Positions 4,657-9,620 of a stretch of 9,620 bases of DNA are shown here, piece after piece. The stretch comes from CANJQJ01 sp964383565. GTDB taxonomy: Bacteria > Pseudomonadota > Alphaproteobacteria > Sphingomonadales > Sphingomonadaceae. The stretch spans positions 1 through 9,620 of the forward strand of contig CAYLIK010000122.1 in the NCBI GenBank assembly GCA_964383565.1, given 5' to 3'. Below the pieces are notes generated by a model. It made no database searches and was not told where the DNA came from. It worked only from the letters and a program-made list of their open reading frames with translations. The first letter of the stretch is position 1. Each line of letters begins with the position of its first letter. A program made the position numbers and the translations under genes.

Positions 4657-7263
4657 CTAATTATTTTGCACATCAATATGTGCGAATGCAGCAAAAATGG
4701 GCGCAGATGTGCTGATGTTCAGCCGCTCAAGCGCGCTTGCGATCGATTCCGATTGATAGGGTTTTTGCACGATCGGCACATTTTCGAGTTGGGCGGGCAG
4801 GCGGGTCTGATCGCCATAGCCGGTGGCGAAGAGGAAAGGGATGCCCCGGCGCGCCAGATCCTCCGCGAACGGCAGGCTGGAATGGTCGCCAAGATTGATA
4901 TCGAGGATCGCCAGGTCGAACCGTTCCCGGTCAAGTTCTTCCTGCGCGGAGCGGATCGTGGCCGCCGCGGCGACGCGGCTGGCGCCCAGCAGATGCAATA
5001 TATCCTCTGCGTCCATGGCGACGATCAGGCTATCCTCGACCAGCAGCACGCTTTTCCCTGCGAGCGGGCGAGGGCCGGGAGCCGTCTCGACGGGCTCGGG
5101 CGCGCGTGGCGCAGGTTCGCTTTCGGCCGGTATGACGAGCCGGACATGCTTGGCTGGTATGCAGAACCTGGCCGTGACCCCGGCGGGCTGATAAAAAATT
5201 TCCGCCTTGCCGCCGAGATCGAACGGGATGGACCGATTGATGATCGTTGTGCCGAATCCCTGGCGCGTCGGCGGCGCAACCGGGGGGCCGCCATTTTCGC
5301 GCCAGTCGATCTCGAGATCGCCATCCTCGTCGACATGCCATGTGACCGTCACCTGCCCACTGTCGCAGAGCGCGCCATATTTGGCGCTGTTGGTGATAAG
5401 CTCATGAAAGACCAGCGCGAGCACTGAAAAGCCGTGCGTGCTCAGTCCGGCCTCGGGGCCTGTCAGGATCACCCGCTTGGCCTTGTCGCCGAGATAGGCG
5501 GCGCTTTCCGTCTCGATCAGGGTGCGGATCGAGGCGGAGTCCCAGTCGGTCGAGGTGACCTGGTTGTGCGCGCGCGCCAGCGCCTGGATCCGGTTATCGA
5601 CCTCATGCACGAAATCGACCGTGCTGCCCGAACTGTCCGATTGCCGGATCACGCCCCGGATCAGGCTGAGGATATTGCGCACGCGGTGGTTGAGCTCGGC
5701 GATCAGAATCTGTTGCCGTTCACTCGCGAGCTGCCGTTCGGCGTGGGCCTCGTGCGACATGCGCAGCACCACTTCGATCAGGGTCGCGCGGAGCGTCTCG
5801 GCGACCCGAATCTCGGCGGGCGTGAAGGGCAGCGCGCTGCCCCGCACCAGTTCCGACCATGCCTCGAAGCTCTTGCGCGGGGTCAGGCGGGGGCCGTTGG
5901 GGCCGAATGTGACCACTTTCTTGGGATCGCCGCCCCAGCGCACGGTGCGGACGATCTCCTGCCGGAACAGGATCACATAATCGCGCGCCACCCGTGAGAT
6001 CGGGATCGCGAGCATGCCCGCCGCGACATCGGCATAAGCTTCCGCCCCGGGTTCGATCGTGGCCATACGGTCGACCGCCAGCAGATCGACCGAGCCCCGT
6101 GCGTTCAGCCGCCGGACGAGCTTCTGGATTTCCTCGAGCGGCGGGGTGAGGCCGGTCATGGCGATCCGCCCCTCGATACAGACCGCGACGCCATCGGACT
6201 TGATGGCGCCTCCGATCGTATCGGCAAGCAGCTCGGCATCCTCGAACAGCGACGTGTCGCTCGCCAGCGAACCCAGCAGCCGATCCGCCGCGTCGCGCGC
6301 GCTGCGCAAATATTCGCTGATCGCCAGCCGCTCCCGGCTTTCCAGCTTGAGCGCGAACATCTGTCCGAACAGCTCGCATACCGAGCGGCGTTCAAGCGTG
6401 GGCAGGCGCGGGCCATAGTGATGGCAGGCGAACAGCCCCCACAGCTTTCCTTCGATCACGATCGAGATGGAAAGCGAGGCGCCGACCCCCATGTTGGACA
6501 GATATTCGATATGGATCGGCGAAACCGACCGCAGCACCGACAATGACAGGTCGAGCGGGTTGCCCTTTTCATCCAGGGCCGGAACGATCGGCACGGGTGT
6601 GGCCCCGACATCAGCGATGACGCGGAAGATGTTGCGGACATACAGCGCACGGGCCTGCGCCGGAATGTCTTCGGCCGGGTAATGCAGGCCAAGGAAACTG
6701 CCGATTCCGGCGCGCGCCGTTTCCGCAACGACTTCGCCCGAGCCGGCATCGTCGAAACGATACACCATCACGCGATCGAAGCCGGTCAGCGCGCGCACCT
6801 GGCGGGCGCCCTCCCGATAGAAGGCCTCGATCGAATCCGCCTGGTTGAGCCGCGATATCATCGCGCGCAGCATGCCGGTCGCATCGCCTTCCTGATGATC
6901 GGGGGATGGCTCGACCTCGATCACCATCGCGCGATCCGAGATATGGATCGCGATATCGAAGAGCCGACCGTGAGGCATTAATTGCAGGCCGAACATGCGC
7001 TCGACGGCATTATCGCCGCGCAACAGCGCCATGCGATTGCGGATCGCGTGGACCGCTTCGGCATCGAATATGCTGGTCAGCGCAGCGCCGATCAGTTCTT
7101 CAGGTGTCTTGCCGATGAAATCGGCGCTGTTGGCAGAAACGCGCCGGATCACCCATTCGTTGGATATCGCGATCAGGAACCCGTAAGACTGGACCGCGCC
7201 CAGAATATGGATGGGCTCCTGATCACAGTTGGTCAGATCAACCTGGAAGGAGCGATCGCTCAC
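4657..7263 (-). CDS. bphP: Bacteriophytochrome: PAS-GAF-PHY-HWE histidine kinase-receiver hybrid
   Basis: An 868-residue cytoplasmic red/far-red photoreceptor kinase. The PAS domain (about 1-120) opens VDLTNCDQEPIHI; Cys13 is at the family position that links biliverdin. The GAF domain (about 140-310) has PAEDIP (196-201, Asp199), SPIHIEYL (His251) and CHHYGPR (280-286), the chromophore-pocket residues. The PHY domain (about 320-500) has the tongue motif PRKSF at 462-466. The kinase is of the HWE/HisKA_2 type: phospho-acceptor His526 in ELNHRVRN, HELITNSAKYG (Asn625), WRE at 654-656 and GFGTT at 669. A Pro/Glu/Ala linker (about 712-735) leads to a receiver domain with acceptor Asp788 (ILDIN) and Lys834. 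Departures from the common phytochrome pattern are VQSYG where many have IQPHG, and PAEDIP for PASDIP. The start is GTG 7261-7263; it follows bphO by 3 bp. The N-terminal lead before Cys13 is short but within family range. Confidence 0.97.
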   Translation of the reverse strand: MSDRSFQVDLTNCDQEPIHILGAVQSYGFLIAISNEWVIRRVSANSADFIGKTPEELIGAALTSIFDAEAVHAIRNRMALLRGDNAVERMFGLQLMPHGRLFDIAIHISDRAMVIEVEPSPDHQEGDATGMLRAMISRLNQADSIEAFYREGARQVRALTGFDRVMVYRFDDAGSGEVVAETARAGIGSFLGLHYPAEDIPAQARALYVRNIFRVIADVGATPVPIVPALDEKGNPLDLSLSVLRSVSPIHIEYLSNMGVGASLSISIVIEGKLWGLFACHHYGPRLPTLERRSVCELFGQMFALKLESRERLAISEYLRSARDAADRLLGSLASDTSLFEDAELLADTIGGAIKSDGVAVCIEGRIAMTGLTPPLEEIQKLVRRLNARGSVDLLAVDRMATIEPGAEAYADVAAGMLAIPISRVARDYVILFRQEIVRTVRWGGDPKKVVTFGPNGPRLTPRKSFEAWSELVRGSALPFTPAEIRVAETLRATLIEVVLRMSHEAHAERQLASERQQILIAELNHRVRNILSLIRGVIRQSDSSGSTVDFVHEVDNRIQALARAHNQVTSTDWDSASIRTLIETESAAYLGDKAKRVILTGPEAGLSTHGFSVLALVFHELITNSAKYGALCDSGQVTVTWHVDEDGDLEIDWRENGGPPVAPPTRQGFGTTIINRSIPFDLGGKAEIFYQPAGVTARFCIPAKHVRLVIPAESEPAPRAPEPVETAPGPRPLAGKSVLLVEDSLIVAMDAEDILHLLGASRVAAAATIRSAQEELDRERFDLAILDINLGDHSSLPFAEDLARRGIPFLFATGYGDQTRLPAQLENVPIVQKPYQSESIASALERLNISTSAPIFAAFAHIDVQNN

Positions 7264-7266
7264 GCG

Positions 7267-7802
7267 CTAGCGAATCCTGGCTCCGCCGGCTGCTTCTTCA
7301 AAAACGGCGAAGGTGGCACGTGCGGACTCCAGCGCGATTGCGTGATCGACAGGTTCGGTGAGATTCCGATCGATCCTGTCGAGCAGGTCCCGCCACGCGC
7401 CCCGCCCGGCATGATGGCCGAGGAAAGCCTGGGGCATGTCCTGATCGAGAGAATTTCTCAGCATCTTCCCGCCCAGTCGCGATCCTTCGAGAACATAGAC
7501 CTGACCCCAAATCGCAGCGGGACTACCGACCTTAGGGACGATGCAGGGTTTTGGTATATGCACTTTTAAACAGTTGAGGTCCGCGACCAGTGCGTTTCCG
7601 CGCTTTCGTTCGGGCCAGTCGGGCAACAATTTCGCAGCGCCCGCCAGATCGAGAGCCTCCTCGATCGGAAGAAAAGCGCGCGCCTGTGCGGTCAGAAAAT
7701 CACGATAACCAGCCAGCGAGGAAAGATCGAATGAACCGAACGCGGCGTCGACGCGGCCGTGGCAATCCGCCGTTCCTTCCCTCAGCAGCTTGTGGGCCGC
7801 AT

Positions 7803-7806
<4 letters not shown>
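7267..7806 (-). CDS. bphO: Biliverdin-producing haem oxygenase
   Basis: A 179-residue enzyme that opens haem to biliverdin with release of CO and iron; biliverdin is the chromophore of the phytochrome encoded next. The N-terminal helix reads LLREGTADCHGRVDAAF, with His16 at the proximal haem-iron ligand position. The distal helix region GQVYVLEGSRLGGKML (101-116) carries the family YVLEGS-LGG motif, and WPERKRGNALVADL (64-77) matches the internal conserved segment. The length is right for bacterial BphO/HemO. I chose GTG 7804-7806 because the homologous region begins there; the same frame stays open upstream to 8211, but that part lies inside purB and has no haem-oxygenase features. The start overlaps the purB stop as GTGA (4 bases), which points to translational coupling. 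The stop is 3 bp from bphP, so the two almost certainly share a message. Confidence 0.94.
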
Positions 7807-9113
<1,307 letters not shown>

Positions 9114-9240
9114 ATTTTATCCTGCAGGCATTGAAGAGAGGATCAGGCGGGTAGCAGAGCGCTTGGCAGGCATCAACGATGGACGGGCTTTCGCTTCGTC
9201 GTGTCTATCCTTCCGTTCACGGACTCCCCGTTACGGGACG

Positions 9241-9265
9241 GCAACGCTCGTTCAGGCGCGGCGTT
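9241..9265 (+). promoter_or_regulatory. Weak candidate for an EcfG-type stress promoter
   Basis: GCAAC (9241-9245), 16 bases, then CGTT (9262-9265). The alphaproteobacterial general-stress pattern is GGAAC-N16/17-CGTT, so this differs by one base in the -35. It lies 48 bp before the exported-protein gene. A one-off match of nine bases is easily chance; I list it because the position and spacing are right. The rest of 9114-9312 shows no gene, only a short palindrome CCCGT-T-ACGGG (9227-9237). Confidence 0.22.
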
Positions 9266-9273
9266 TCCCAATC

Positions 9274-9296
9274 CGACCGGAGTAGATCTCCGGACG
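9274..9296 (+). promoter_or_regulatory. Leader hairpin just before the exported-protein gene
   Basis: CGACCGGAG (9274-9282) pairs with CTCCGGACG (9288-9296) around a TAGAT loop, with one A-A mismatch. It ends 4 bases before the AGGAG ribosome site at 9301, so it would lie in the 5' leader and could stabilise the message or affect access to the ribosome site. Not followed by a T-run. Confidence 0.35.
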
Positions 9297-9312
9297 CTTT
9301 AGGAGACACCAC

Positions 9313-9620
9313 ATGAAATTCCATATGCTGATGGCCGGAACGGCGGCGCTTGCCTTTGCCACCGGTGCAATCGCACAGGATGCGACAATGCCGGCGATAC
9401 CGGATGCGACCACCACCCAGGCTCCGAACGACACGACATCACCGGCGGCGCCGTCGGACGCACCTGCAGCCGCCATGCCCTCGGACACTGCCGCCGCGCC
9501 GGATACGACAAATACCGCCCATGCTGCTGCTACCACGGCAGCTCCGACAGCGAGTGATGCCGCCGCCTCAGCAGCGGCCGCGTCGCCGACTGATATGGGC
9601 ACCGCCGCCGCACCGCCAGC
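9313..9620 (+). CDS. Exported Ala/Thr/Pro-rich protein of unknown function, 3' end beyond the window
   Basis: ATG 9313-9315 follows a strong AGGAG (9301-9305) with 7-base spacing. The first 21 residues form a Sec-type signal peptide (short MKFH start, hydrophobic core TAALAFATGAIA) with a likely cleavage after AIA and before QD; there is no lipobox. The visible mature part, about 80 residues, is low-complexity: almost only Ala, Thr, Pro, Ser and Asp, with loosely repeating units such as PDATT, SDAPAAA, SDTAAAPDTT and ASPTDMGTAAAPP. It has no Cys and few large hydrophobics, so it is probably a disordered periplasmic or envelope linker, perhaps leading to a folded domain past the edge. I do not recognise the family. 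A similar Ala-rich frame exists on the opposite strand (9252-9602) but lacks the ribosome site. The gene is divergent from purB. Confidence 0.82.
   Translation, partial: MKFHMLMAGTAALAFATGAIAQDATMPAIPDATTTQAPNDTTSPAAPSDAPAAAMPSDTAAAPDTTNTAHAAATTAAPTASDAAASAAAASPTDMGTAAAPP

Noticed and set aside
6982..7569. Plus-strand frame spanning the bphP-bphO junction
   Set aside because: Antisense to two well-supported genes, no ribosome site or domain.
9252..9602. Minus-strand Ala/Val-rich frame opposite the exported protein
   Set aside because: A by-product of GCN-rich repeats; the plus frame has a signal peptide and AGGAG at the right distance.

Overview
The window is high-GC DNA, typical of an alphaproteobacterium and most likely a sphingomonad (Sphingomonadaceae). 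The protein sequences support this: an alphaproteobacterial-type DnaK tail, a PurB beginning MVPRYSRPEM, an HWE-type bacteriophytochrome, and an HExxH protein of a kind often labelled 'vgr-related' in sphingomonads. The assignment rests on recalled family resemblance, not on a search.

Layout. (1) 1-978, minus strand: a probable copper-chaperone lipoprotein (PCu(A)C) followed by a zinc-metalloprotease-like gene that runs off the left edge. The chaperone gene contains a run of 10 N and is out of frame across it. (2) 1020-4303, plus strand: a very good RpoH (sigma-32 type) promoter, dnaK, an imperfect inverted repeat of about 92 bp built from two REP-like hairpins, and dnaJ. (3) 4304-4656: a GC-rich hairpin after dnaJ, a 27-codon membrane-peptide ORF on the minus strand with an ideal Shine-Dalgarno, and an AT-rich island (about 34% GC) holding a possible promoter and palindromic operator. 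(4) 4657-9113, minus strand: purB-bphO-bphP, read in that order. purB and bphO overlap by four bases, and bphO and bphP are three bases apart. (5) 9114-9620: an intergenic stretch with weak regulatory candidates, then the start of an exported Ala/Thr/Pro-rich protein on the plus strand, cut by the right edge.

How the genes fit together. DnaK and DnaJ form the Hsp70 chaperone cycle and appear to be heat-shock driven. BphO makes biliverdin from haem, and BphP binds biliverdin as its red/far-red chromophore, so the pair is a self-sufficient photoreceptor module. It is unusual that the module is translationally tied to the housekeeping purine gene purB. BphP joins a PAS-GAF-PHY sensor to an HWE kinase and a receiver domain. 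HWE kinases commonly feed the alphaproteobacterial general stress response, but the output here cannot be read from this window.

I did not find a clearly novel multi-gene system. The points most worth following are the small membrane-peptide locus beside bphP, the REP doublet inside the dnaK-dnaJ unit, the purB-bphO-bphP coupling, and a probable assembly error in the copper-chaperone gene.
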